Assembly: GCF_040183065.1 (NCBI RefSeq)
Contig: NC_091120.1
Coordinates: forward strand, 191,907,627 to 191,971,626
DNA from: Periplaneta americana
Taxonomy: Eukaryota > Arthropoda > Insecta > Blattodea > Blattidae
DNA: 64,000 bases
Direction of reading: 5' to 3'
Shown here: positions 22,812 to 33,825 of the stretch, in pieces
Layout of the letters: every line of letters starts with the position of its first letter
Position numbering within the stretch: the first letter of the stretch is position 1
The notes under the pieces: generated by a model
Databases searched by the model: none
Told to the model about the DNA's origin: nothing
The model's input: the letters and a program-made list of their open reading frames with translations, nothing else
Program-made: the position numbers and the translations under genes

Positions 22812-24551
22812 ATAAAAGGCTCTTGGAATAAAAACAAATGAGCGTTTCAGTTTATGACACCAATTTATTTTGAAGTCTTTTATCATTACATATGTATAAT
22901 CCTGAACATGTTTAATTTTATTGTAAATAATTTTTACTTGTAATAATTAATTGTGCAATTATTGTTACTAATTTTGAGCAACATACTTTTAATAATTAGT
23001 GTAATTCGATTCTCATTGGTTAATCTAGCGTCCATGAGCTCGTTTATTGGTCGAAAAACGTTCATGTGGAATTGTCTATAGTAATCTTAGACCTCGAGTG
23101 ACATTTATTCTATTTCGTGAATAGAATAAAAATGTAAATAATATATCCATAAAATGCGCTCACAAAATGTTAATAATTGTATATTTATGAATACTTAACC
23201 CATTCAGTAACTGTGAAGTCGAAATAGATTAATAACAATTGCTGCAATATCATTTTGAATGAATTTTATTCAGCTTCTCCAAGTGAAGGCTGCCTAGAAG
23301 ACAAAGTTTACCATAAAATTGTTGTTTTTTTTTAAATAAATTCTACGTAAACAATTATAATGGAAAAATAAAACAATTGAGAAGAAAAAGAAAAGAAAAA
23401 TAACACAGTTATAAATAATTGAAAACGACTAAACAAAACATCATTAATTCCAGAATAAACATAACATTTCCTAGTATCTATTTGCTATTAGGTGAATGGT
23501 ATTCAGTAATGCCAATTGAAAAAAGCGAAATACGGGTTAAAAAATGTTAATTGTACTGCGATTTTCTCTTGTTATTATAACAGAAATACGTTTTCATTAT
23601 CTGCTAAAATCATAATTTAATTTAAACATTTTATAGTATAATTACAAATAATCTCATTAAATGAACAATTGTTACGAAGGAGTGTCATTTTCTTTAGATA
23701 ATTGGACATTGAATTAGAAGATGAAGATGTAGATGTGGAAGCAGGATTTCGCACTTTATTTAGTACAATGGATTCATGCTTTTCTATTTACGTGGAAACA
23801 GTTGGCGACACTGACTAAACAAAAGAACGACCATGCGATAAATTGATAGTGATAAATCGAGTTGCAGAAATTATCGCGATGTATAACTGTGATTGGTTGG
23901 AATTCAAAATTTCATTAAACTTCATTTTCCGAAAATGTAATGACGTCATATAAACAAAATATTATAATCAGTGTGTCAGTAAATGATAAAGATATGGAAA
24001 TGCATGAATATTTAATCCTGGTCATTAGGTAATTGATCCCCCCTTATTTTGCGTCTGCAATATCCGTTCGACTTTAAACTACAACGTAGATTCGTCGTTC
24101 CAGTTTTAGTTTGCTAGCTCCGTACAACGTGTTGCCTATCCACGCGGGATGTCCTGCATCTCTCCACTATCGATTGTGTTACGTGCGATCCTTTCAGTAC
24201 TGCAGCACAAATGTCACTCTGTACCCAGTCCGTGGAGGTAGAGAATATTCGTAACCTTAAAATTTCTCAGTACGATGAACCTTCAATTGACGCCCTTCTT
24301 CCTTAATGCCAGTCAGACCTTTAACTATTAGTTTTTGTACAACCTCGTGTCCAGTGAAAGGCATATGAGGTCCATTCTGTGAGGTCACATACTGCCCTAA
24401 TAATAGTCTGACGTCAAGCTGTATATTGGTACCTAGCTCACCTCTGTGAGGGTGGGCAATGGGCGTCGTGCCTAAATTATGCCGTTAAGTAGGCCTACAT
24501 ACAGTGTACACTAGGGTGGAGTGAGAATATAAAGTTTATGGAATTAAAATG
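22812..24551. other. Unassigned AT-rich DNA
   Basis: No gene, SINE, LINE or inverted-repeat element was recognised. Composition is strongly AT-rich until about 24050, then more balanced. Confidence 0.5.
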
Positions 24552-24778
24552 TAGAGTAAGGGAGGGTATTGTCGGATACCATTTTGATGTTTCAAAATAA
24601 AGGTAATTGAAAAAAGTTTGAACTGGAATTACTTAGTATTATAATAACGTCTTGGGGTTCCTGCAGTTTGTACATAAGTATTAGGTAATTTACATAATAT
24701 GTATTTGCTGTATAACTTGCAAAGACAAAACAGAAATAATATCATCACTGGCAGAATGGGAAGCTAATGTCGGATACA

Positions 24779-25170
24779 TTAGACATTATTATGTAAGAGG
24801 TATGATAATGCATTTAAAATAATATATTGCATATCAGAAACTATTACAATAGTGTTCTGTTTAGCCAACTGATATGCAAGCCTTTTAACATAATTTCTGG
24901 TTAATCCAAAATATTTTCTCTCCATCATTAACACATAGTCAACTAGCTTTTCTTCAAGTGAAGGTGGGAGTATTGGTTTTCGTCCAAGTTTCGATTTAAC
25001 GGCTTTGGTTGGCTCAGAGTTGGACCGTACATAATCAAATAATGTTGATCGAGGTACATTGAATCTTTTGGAAGCAGCAAGATAGCCCATTCTTTTCTCC
25101 CGTACTGCGACAATGGCATTTACTGTACCATATCTTCAGACTTCCATTTTTTTAGACAATCTCTTTTTTC
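24779..25170 (-). pseudogene. pogo/Tigger-like transposase, N-terminal helix-turn-helix part
   Basis: The 25090-24779 frame (103 aa) starts MGYLAASKRFNVPRST, then LGRKPILPPSLEEKLVDYV and RKYFGLTRNYVKRLAYQLA. Upstream, in another frame, KWKSEDMVQ and AIVAVREKR continue the same domain, so a one- or two-base frameshift lies near 25120. This is the psq-type helix-turn-helix plus linker that precedes the DDE domain in pogo-type transposases. The protein runs out at 24779 without any catalytic motif. Confidence 0.8.
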
Positions 25171-25364
25171 TTTTACTTTAGGCGTCTAAAAATGTCAGAA
25201 GAAGAAGAAACAATTCGTTACTTCATAATATTCGATTAATTAGAAAATTAATTACTTACATTAATTAAAATACCCATGAGTAAAAATGTAGTGGTTTGTT
25301 ATAGAAAACATATAAAGGGGTTTAAGGCAGCTTTTATGTAGCGAGCAGCATTGAAAGACAGCCG

Positions 25365-25442
25365 ACAATGCCCTCGGCTAGTATCCGACATTGCCCTCGG
25401 CTAGTATCCGACATTGCCCTCAGCTAGTATCCGACATTGGCC
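25365..25442. repeat. Tandem iterons inside the pogo-like element
   Basis: Three to four copies of a ~27-bp unit containing TAGTATCCGACATTGCCCTC. Single copies of the TATCCGACATT word also occur near 24771 (reverse) and 25777, and the terminal repeats contain TATCCGACAAT. They could be subterminal transposase-binding sites. Confidence 0.8.
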
Positions 25443-26067
25443 GACTCTTCACAAACAGTAAAACAAGCCAGCTGCATGAAACATGTCGTCGATAGAATTT
25501 CTGCAATTAGAGAATTAAGAAGCCTTATCTAAGGTATATCAAACAGTGCATACCATGTTGTGTAAATATAAGAATAACTTGTAACGAATAAATCACATTA
25601 CTTACCCTCACAAAGTTTTTTTTTGCAGAAACGTTGAAAACACGCTATTCACACACAGTGGAGCACTCAACAGTAATGGCTATTCATGCAGATGTTCGTC
25701 TACTTGTAGAGAACGTAATGCATTATTTTCACATCAGATTGCACCATTCGATGAAAAGAAATATGTTATCCGAGATTATCCGACATTACCAGACCTATCC
25801 GACAATCCCCTCCCTTACTCTATTACCAGGAAAAAATTGTGGGGTGATATAAAGAACAATGCAAAATATTTCTTCTCTAGCTTAATATTTAGAGATGCCC
25901 CAAGAGCATCATATTTTGAAATTTTCACAAAATTTGGAGATTCAGATTTTTTTTTACTGAGCAAACATTCTCCAGTGAATACGATACCAGAAAAAAAAGA
26001 TGTAAAAAATTCTGCAGAAAGAAGGCACTGCGCATGATCAGAGGACAAGCGACCAGGTATACAAGTG

Positions 26068-27650
26068 AACCCAGCATTCTCCAGTCTCTCCTATTGTCTG
26101 CCTTCCTCTTTGTCTCCGCATATGATCCATTTATCTTAATGCCGTCTATCATTTGATATCTTCTTCTTCCACGAACTCTTCTCCCGTTCTCCATTTCTTC
26201 CAATGCATCTTTCAGTTTCAGCATCATTCTTTCTTCACCCACTCCTTCCAACACAGCTTTATTTCTTATTGTGTCTGTCCACATCACACGTTCCATTCTT
26301 CTCCATATCCACATTTCAAAAGCTTCTATTCGCTTCTCTTCACTTCGTCGTAAGGTACATGTTTCTGCCCCATACAATGCAACTCTCCATACAAAGCACT
26401 TCACTAGTCTCTTCCTTAGTTCTTTTTCCAGAGGTCCGCAGAAGATGCTTCTTTTTCTATTAAAAGCTTCCTTGGCCATTGCTATCCTCCTTTTGACTTC
26501 CTGGCAGCAGCTCATGTTACTGCTTATAGTACACCCCAAGTATTTGAAACTGTTCACTTGCTCTACTGCCTGATTTAGAATTTGTAAGTTTATCTTCTGT
26601 ATTTTTCTTCCTATGACCATGCTCTTCGTCTTATTTGCATTTATCTTCATCCCATACTGCTCACAGCTGTAATTTAGCTCCAGTAGCATATCCCCTAGTA
26701 TCATCTCCTCTTATGCTAACAACGCCATATCATCAGCAAATCTTATGCAGTTTATTCTTCTTCCTCCTACTATCGTGCTCTTCTTATTGGCATTTATCTT
26801 CATCCCATACTGCTCACAGCTGTCATTTGGCTCCAGTAGCATATCCCTTAGTATCATCTCCTCTTATGCTAACAACGCCATATCATCAGCAAATCTTATG
26901 CACTTTATTCTTCTTCCTCCTACTATCGTGCTCTTCTTATTGGCTATTATCTTCATCCCATACTGCTCATAGCTGTCATTTGGCTCCAGTAGCATATCCC
27001 TTAGTATCATCTCCTCTTCTGCTAACAACGCCATATCATCAGCAAATCTTATGCAGTTTATTCTTCCTCCTCCTACTATCATGCTCTTCTTCTTATTTGC
27101 ATTTATCTTCATCCCATACTGCTCACAGTTGTCATTTAGCTCCATTAACATATCCCTTAGTATCATCTCCTCTTCTGCTAACAACGCCATATCATCAGCA
27201 AATCTTATGCAGTTTATTCTTCCTCCTCCTACTATCATGCTCTTCTTCTTATTTTCATTTATCTTCATCCCATACTGCTCATAGTTATCATTTAGCTCCA
27301 GTAGCATATCCCTTAGTATTAACTCCTCTTCTGCTAATATCGCCATATCATCAGCAAATCTTACACATTTTTTTCTTCTTCTTCCTACTATTACTCCTCC
27401 CATGTTCTGAAAACAGTTCTTTACTAAATCCTCCAAGTAGACGTTGAACAGGGTAGTTGATGAAGGGCATCCTTGTCGTACTCCTCTCTCTATTTCACTT
27501 CCTTTTGACATTTCTTCTCCCATCCTGACTTTAACTCGTTGTTTCATAATAAAGGTTACTGAACAGCCTCCTCTCTTTCCAATCCACGCCAATTTTCTTT
27601 AGGATTCCCATCAGTTTATTCCAATCCACTCTGTCAAACGCTTGTATAAT
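26068..27650 (-). pseudogene. LINE-2 family copy with expanded reverse transcriptase
   Basis: Minus-strand non-LTR retrotransposon ORF2 remnant. From its 5' side: WNKLMGILKK-type sequence near 27600 (frameshifted), then the 27592-26864 frame with ERGVRQGCPSSTTLFNVYLE and repeated FADDMALLAEEE blocks. The same frame continues at 26704-25925 with SFKYLGCTISSNMSCCQEV, YGAETCTLRRSEEKRIEAF and GRRRYQMIDGIKI. Two in-frame TAA codons interrupt it, both in repeat copies. A deletion removes the RKRKRNWLGHWLRRN segment present in the 3.6-kb copy. The 3' UTR is truncated at about 26068. Confidence 0.9.
26640..27390 (-). repeat. Five in-frame copies of the RT catalytic block (153/156 bp)
   Basis: The landmark ATATCATCAGCAAATCTT (coding FADD on the minus strand) recurs at 26727, 26880, 27033, 27189 and 27345. 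The spacings are 153, 153, 156 and 156 bp, all multiples of three. Each unit encodes CIRFADDMALLAEEEMILRD, then a GMKINANKK and IVGG segment. Copies 4 and 5 carry a TAA in place of the first Glu of EEE. A normal reverse transcriptase has one such block. Confidence 0.95.
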
Positions 27651-28529
27651 CTGATAATGTTAATGAATATGATCCTTGTCGTTTATGATGGTGACAGAAG
27701 TATGAAGTACCAGCTCTCGGACAGCCAAGCTGCGTGATTGATCTCCAGGTTGAAGCTGTACGAATGTTGCGCTAATATGATACGAAGTTGCTGCAGAAGT
27801 TGGGCAGGTGATTCCCAGCGTCTTGCGTCGTGTCGTCCCCACGTCACGCCAGGTTATTAGAGAGGTCATACGGGTCTCCTGGCGCCGCGGCAGGTCATCC
27901 ATTAGCAAGGTAATTTCCCCAAACCCAGGGCCGTAACCCTTAATCCCTCGGCACACGACTCCCAGGGGGTTCCCCGGACAAAGCCCGCAGTAGCCTGTAA
28001 GACTAACTTAGGGGTGCGCCAAGTGTTTCGTGAACAAAGTTACCAACTAGGCCGTCTTCGAGGAGGCTTTGTGTGTTGCGTGGTCTTCATCTGGTTGATA
28101 TTCCCTCGGCGTTTGTCTGCGGACTAGCACCAGCACTGCCAGCTGACGGCACGTCATGAAAAGGGGCCAACGTTTGATCCTTCACTGTTAAACAGTTGAA
28201 AGATAACAGGAAGCTACATGAGAAAAGAAAAAAAAATCCCCTTGTCATCTGAGAAAAAGTGTTGTTCGTTTTATGTGAACTTTTACAAATGGAAAAAAGC
28301 GTGGCAATTCTAAAGAGCCAAAACAATATTGCAAAATTTGTGCAAATATTCATATCCGATTGGGAAATGTCCAGATTTCAGAACAGGTTCATTCTGATAA
28401 AGGATATGAGTTAGGTGATAATTATAGATACTAGTTCAATTATATAGGCGTAATATAATTTGTTGAAAGTAACAAGATAAGAATACAAAGCTTGAAAAAA
28501 AAAATCAGAAATATTAATAACATTGATAT
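27651..28529. other. Unassigned DNA, partly GC-richer
   Basis: The 27690-28080 stretch is less AT-rich than its surroundings but has no recognisable domain in any frame. A short block at 28424-28462 matches 21600-21640 (TACTAGTTCAATTATATAG), so at least part of it is repeat. Confidence 0.45.
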
Positions 28530-29335
28530 ACAGGGCGTTTCAAAAATAGAGGGCATAATTTCAGGTATGTATTCCCCATATGTAGACAGTACGAAAAGTT
28601 CATTACAACAGGTGTCCGGAAATGCTTGGTTTCCGAGTTATGGCCTTCAAAACAGTAATATTCACCGGAACGTTTTTCTTCCCACAGGTTGTTGTAGCAG
28701 ATGTTCAAAATGTCCACCTCCTGCTAAAATGTCCACCTCCTGATTGAATACAGGCCTCACATCAATGTCTCATGGCCCTGCGGTCACGATCCCAAATTCC
28801 AGGAGTATTGCGTATTTCCTCACAACCTGCCACAATTCGATTCCGAAGGGATTGCATGTCAGGCACCGGAGACGAATAAAATAATGATTTTAAATGGCCC
28901 GACAAGTAGAAATCAATAGGGTTGAAATCAGGTGAGCGTGGAGGCCAAGCAATTGGGCCACCTCTACCTATTCATCGATTAGGGCACCTCTCCTGGTACA
29001 AACGACGAGCCAGCGCAGCATTGCCGTCCGCCTTACCGTACATGAAGTGCACTTCTGCCAGCTCCTGATTTCAGTACATGTCGCAAGTAAAACGCCAAAC
29101 ACAACACTCAGTGTACTCTTCGCCTCGGAATCAACTGTTAGAGTGTCCTCTGTTAATATCTTATGTCACGGCACCTATCTGCGCGAAGAAAAACGTTCCG
29201 GTGAATATCACTGTTTCGATGGCCATAACTCGGAAAGCAACGATTTTCGGACACATGTTGTAATGAACTTTTTGTATTGGCTACATGTGAGGAATACATA
29301 CCTGAAATTATGCCCTCTATTTTTGAAACACTCTG
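28530..29335 (-). mobile_element. Mariner-like element, internally deleted (806 bp)
   Basis: TA at 28528-28529 and 29336-29337 flanks long inverted repeats: CAGGGCGTTTCAAAAATAGA at the left and the near-identical CAGAGTGTTTCAAAAATAGA, read in reverse, at the right. Similarity extends inward for more than 100 bp. The middle (about 29075-28700, minus strand) encodes pieces of a transposase: EVHFMYGKADGNAALARRLY, then directly WPPRSPDFNPIDFYLSGHLK and a C-terminal GGGHFEHLL. The central catalytic part is missing between the first two pieces. Confidence 0.85.
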
Positions 29336-30131
29336 TATAGGGTACAAGGTAATCTTTTACAATTCTTCACACACATAACAGATCATGTCATTTGGGAACG
29401 TTTTGTCAAATAATAATTTTTCATACGACCAATAGTTTTTGTAATATTTCGAGAAAACTAACCTTCCAATGTTGCAACGTTGTAGACAGTAGCAGTGTTT
29501 ACTTCGCGAGATCATTGCATCGCAGCATACTGAATGCCGCTCCAGTCATCTACTTGGCAGGGGTTTTGAGAGGATGTACACACATACCGTTTTGTAAACA
29601 AAAACGTCTGTTGAGAATGCAGTCAAATCAAAATTTATGTAATCGTAACGTGTTAATTACATAAAATATGTTATTCGTTATCTATGATGAAACGTTCGTT
29701 ATTGTATCGGTTCAGCACTAAATTTAGTACGAACAAAAACGTAGTTTCCGTTACATTTTAAGGTAATTTCATCAATAATACAGTAGAATGAAAAATAACG
29801 CATAAAACAAAATTAATCCTTTAAATACAGTATTATTTCACATTGAGGATCACACAGTTGATGTCACTCCAACTCAATTACAATACGTACAATGTTTGGA
29901 AGAAATAAACAACTTTAAAACTAAATGAAAATGATACACATTAATGTGCGGTACCTGTTAAATTTTGTACAGCATTCTCTGCAGTGTCTTTTAAAGGTAT
30001 TGTTCAAAGTGTCCACCAGTTGCGTGTCTACAACTTTCACACTCCTGATCCAGTTATCTGTCACGGTATAAGCGAGCAGCTGCAGCGGCATTGTGACCAG
30101 TTTCGCCATAAATTAATAACATGTCCAGATA

Positions 30132-31554
30132 TAGTGGGACCATCGGATCTGTGCCCCCGTAAGATATGCGAACTGAACCTTAATTCCTCTTCAGCCTCTG
30201 TAATTCATTTCCCTCCCTGCATTCCTATCTCTCTCTTTTCTATCTCTCTCCCTTTCTCTCCCCCACTATTCACAATTTTGAACCTTCTTCAGTTTATTTG
30301 CACTTGCAGTCCAGTGTTGTCAACTCAACATCTATATTGTAGCACGGAGTGGTGAAAAAATATTATTAAGCAAGTACGTAATAGCATTTCGCGATGAAGA
30401 GAAACAAACAGGTCAATATCTGTTTCCTATAAATCAGGCAACGAAAAGAGCAGCTGCGATCACAGATGAGGCTTATTTTATTTCAATTGATTACGTATTA
30501 AAATTACTTACTTAACTAATATTGATATAATACAATATTTTTATGTAATTTATAAAGGCGGGTCAGAGCGCCTAATAAAGAAAATCAGGCGAGAGGGAGT
30601 CTGTGCAGGAGATGAAAAGCTAGAATCACCAGGGAGGAAAGACCAAGGGAATCTTTAATTCTTGTAGATGATATGGAGCGATGTATTTTAAGAAGAAAGA
30701 TACAAGAATTTTATACCATGCAGAAAGAAGTTCCGACTTTGAAGAAATTATTGAAGGTTTCGAGGAAAGCAATAAATTTCTAAGGTGGGAAAGAAACGTT
30801 ACGGTTTAATAGAAGAGGAAGTAGCTAGATTTGTTATCAACTTGGGTGAAGATAGCAGCAGCAATAGTAGTGACTCAGATTCCGATATGTCCGGGATATG
30901 CCCTCTGTAATTTCATGCATAATACAAGTCTTGGTCTTTTGTAAATATGTAAATTATTTTCATAAGAATAAATTAGAACTCCTGCACATTATCAGTATGT
31001 TATGTTTTATAAGATCGTAGTATGTATTAACTTCGCCATAGCCGGTCCTTAGCCCGGATGAGAAAGAAAGAGGATACATGACTAATGACTATGTGTTCAT
31101 TCATTCCTACAATTTTATAATTTGATTAGGCCTTCAAAATCACGTTCCAAACCTAACAAAATAAGATAATAAGGTGAAGAAAAAGTATTTATGACGAAAA
31201 CATTTCTTTTTAGAAACGAAATGGATTCCGTTCACGTAAATTCCATTTAACCAACAAATATCCACTGTAATCATAATTATCTCCAATTAATCGTAGAAGT
31301 CAATCAGTGTCATTAGATCTACTTAAATTAAATTATGAATAAGTAATTGTAATTAACCTCACATTATTAATAAGCAATATTCAAGAGACATGACACTGTT
31401 TGGCGGAAGTTTGGCGACACCCCTATTCGGTAAGGTTCGTGGCTTGCAGTTTGACGTGGTGGGAGGAAAGCTGGTGGAATGGAGTGAGTAGAGGCGTTAA
31501 CTTTTCTAAGAACGACGACAGCGCTGAAGGGGCAGAGATCCGATGGTCCGACAG
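30132..31554 (+). mobile_element. TA-inserted element related to the one at 11800 (1423 bp)
   Basis: TA flanks it (30130-30131, 31555-31556). Its ends share GGACCATCGGATCT-TGCCCC in inverted orientation. Excising it with one TA rejoins a mariner-like coding sequence in frame (FSNREY + LDMLLIYGE), so the insertion site is certain. Its right terminus GACAG and its transposase remnant relate it to the element at 11800-13354. Confidence 0.85.
30358..30910 (+). pseudogene. DDE transposase remnant without catalytic core
   Basis: Segments in order: KYVIAFRDEEKQTGQYLF, ATKRAAAITDE, a gap that may be an intron or decay, SERLIKKIRREGVCAGDEKL, DDMERCILRRKIQEFY, EVPTLKKLLKVSRKAINF. It then goes straight to the C-terminal acidic tail with the NLGEDSSSNSSDSDSDMSG motif, stop near 30908. 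The same N- and C-terminal features occur in the pseudogene at 12143-13258. The DDE domain is deleted. Confidence 0.7.
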
Positions 31555-32007
31555 TACTCACGATTAGAAAACTGTGGCAGCTCGTTGTGTTTCAACAGCT
31601 TCGAACTCCACGTAGCCTGCAACTAATGACGAAGTGAATGTAAGCGTATCGTCCGCTCCGTACACCTAGCTCGGCCACATGGTTTGCGTACGTAAGAAAC
31701 AGTGTTGCCAGCGTGTCAGAGCCCTGTTCCCATGCAATGTGTACACGACTATTAACGCGATTTATTCCATGCAAATACTACTGTAACTGGTCATACTTAG
31801 CTTACTGTATCATCCGACATGAGATAATAATACAATTTTGAGCAGTTTCATGAAAAACTTAATCATAATTTCAAGTTCGAAAATCGTCCATCTGAGAACA
31901 AAATATTATTAGACTTTCTTCTTTGTCATAATTCGAGATAGGCCTAGCCTATATCTCAGAATGATTGTGAAAGGTTACCTTCCACTCTGTATATATACTG
32001 TATATTA

Positions 32008-32711
32008 CTTACTTACTTACTGGCTTTTAAGGAACCCGTAGGATCATTGCCGCCCTCACATAAGCCTGCCATCGGTCCCTATCCTGTGCAAGATTAATCC
32101 AGTCTCTACCATCATATCCTACCTCCCTCAAATCCATTTTAATATTATCTTCCCATCTACGTCTCGGCCTCCCCAAAGGTCTTTTTCCCTCCGGCCTCCC
32201 AACTAACACTCTATATGCATTTCTGGATTCGCCCATACGTGCTACATGTCCTGCCCATCTCAAACGTCTGGATTTTATGTTCCTGATTATGTCAGGTGAA
32301 GTATACAATGCGTGCAGCTCTGCGTTGTGTAACTTTCTCCATTCTCCTGTAACTTCATCCCTCTTAGCCCCAAATATTTTCCTAAGAACCTTATTCTCAA
32401 ACACCCTTAATCTTTGTTCCTCTCTCAAAGTGAGAGTCCAAGTTTCACAACCATACAGAACAACCGGTAATATAACTGTTTTATAAATTCTAACTTTCAG
32501 ACTTTTTGTCAGAAGACTAGATGACAAAAGCTTCTCAACCGAATAATAACAGGCATTTCCCATATTTATTCTGCATTTAATTTCCTCCCGAGTGTCATTT
32601 ATATTTGTTACTGTTGCTCCAAGATATTTGAATTTTTCCACCTCTTCGAAGGATAAATCTCCAATTTTTATAGTTCCATTTCGTACAATATTCTGGTCAC
32701 GAGACATAATC
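32008..32711 (-). pseudogene. RTE-like LINE, 3' part, open frame, 15-bp target duplication
   Basis: The minus-strand frame is open from the 5' break ([12 protein letters not shown] region; the first ~20 residues of the open frame are microsatellite) to the natural stop at 32027-32029 after ILRVP. It encodes [58 protein letters not shown] and [15 protein letters not shown]. The catalytic RT core is absent. (TTAC)n tail at 32008-32023. ATATACTGTATATTA occurs at 31993-32007 and 32712-32726, a 15-bp duplication. The unbroken frame suggests a young insertion. Confidence 0.9.
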
Positions 32712-32727
32712 ATATACTGTATATTAG

Positions 32728-32750
32728 TATATATATATATATATATACAT
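32728..32750. repeat. (TA)n microsatellite
   Basis: Short TA run beside the 5' break of the RTE-like copy. Confidence 0.9.
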
Positions 32751-32852
32751 ATACTGTACATTAGTATTATAAGACATAGCAAATCAATTGGCTAAAATAA
32801 TTCTTAATATCGGGAAATTTCTCAGGATAGTTCTATAATTATATATGTATAA

Positions 32853-33450
32853 TAATAGTACATTATGCAACGAGCCTATAATGATAGTAATTAAGACGCG
32901 AGAATATCTGTATGTTTCTTTATGAAACGAGCGTCTTAATTACCATTATAGGCAAGTTTCATACGACTTTTTATGCTCGACCATATTTCTAACTTGAAAT
33001 TATTCAAAAGTATTCATTTTATTCACATCTGACTGAAGAGTAGAAGTGACCTTGTGCATAGCTCGTAAATTGTGAGATGTGCGCAGACGCGAAAGTATTG
33101 ATTTTTTCCGAGGAACAATAATGTCGTTGACCTTGTTATAATCTAGAGAATAACAGGAACTAAGTTTGATATAACCTGGAAATTGATTTAGAATTGTAAA
33201 ACGAGATGACAAATTGAATTTATTTGAATATTATTTACAATTAACGCTAATTATTATAGTAACAGAACATAACCTTCTGCGACAGTATTGGATTTCCAGC
33301 CTCCGTGACGTTTCCCTCGTTGTCTTTCGATTGCAGATCCGAGAATAATCGAAAACCTGAACTTTAATGAATAGGTGTACTGTAATGACATGCATTAAAG
33401 GACTGCTACCAGGTGTATAATTACTACATTTCGGCATGATCGAGCATAAA
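32853..33450 (+). mobile_element. Interspersed repeat family B, copy 3
   Basis: Starts with the ATAGTACATTATGCAACGAG end, keeps the terminal hairpin (left stem near 32877, right stem ending near 32953) and ends GGCATGATCGAGCATAAA. Relative to copy 2 it has a shorter hairpin loop and a deletion near 33355. Confidence 0.8.
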
Positions 33451-33574
33451 AAAAATGCTTGGTAAAAAAAAGACTTTCAAGAAAATTTATACTTACATAA
33501 ATACAGTTACAAAATTTAACAACACGAATAAGCTAAAAATTGCTTGATGAGAAAAAAATTTTCAGGAAAATGCT

Positions 33575-33825
33575 TGACTATAAGAGTACAAAATTGGATT
33601 GGTATAAATTTACGGGAATTCTGAAGAAAATTAATGTGGATTGAAAAAAGGTAGATATTCAGTAATCTTTATATGAAACGATTCAAAGTCAGGATAGGAA
33701 AAGAAATGTCAGAGGAAATAGAATAGGGAGAGGAGTACGTCAAGAATGTCCTTTATTACTTACCCTGTTCATCATTTACTGAAATGAAGAACTGTTTTCA
33801 GAGAATCTTAAAATAGTTTTGCATA
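33575..33825 (+). pseudogene. LINE-2 family RT fragment
   Basis: Translation in shifting frames gives WYKFTGILKKINVD, then GRGVRQECPLLLTLF and a degraded KNCFQN-like end. These correspond to the segments upstream of the FADD block in the 26-27.6-kb copy. Both ends are missing. Confidence 0.65.

Larger units (their letters stand above)
24554..25820 (-). mobile_element. pogo-like transposon, 1267 bp, internally deleted
   Basis: GAGTAAGGGAGGGTATTGTC at 24554 and the reverse complement of the right end (25796-25820) are inverted repeats of about 25 bp with one mismatch. TA flanks both ends (24552-24553, 25821-25822). The minus strand carries the N-terminal DNA-binding part of a transposase. The DDE core is missing, so it is a non-autonomous derivative. 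Confidence 0.9.
29338..31989 (-). mobile_element. Mariner-like element split by another TA-element
   Basis: The left end TAGGGTACAAGGTAATCTTT and the right end (reverse complement of GGTTACCTTCCACTCTG) are diverged inverted repeats sharing AAGGTAA-CTTT-ACAAT. On the minus strand, before the inner element, FSNREY is encoded near 31555-31573; after it, LDMLLIYGETGHNAAAAARL follows at about 30129-30060. It then jumps to a C-terminal ATGGHFEQYL near 30010. It is thus both internally deleted and interrupted. Its left edge abuts the TA that ends the previous element. Confidence 0.7.

Noticed and set aside
26153..27447. Plus-strand 270-codon ORF with HLSSSHTAHSC repeats
   Set aside because: Antisense of the five-copy reverse transcriptase repeat; the minus-strand frame has recognisable RT motifs.
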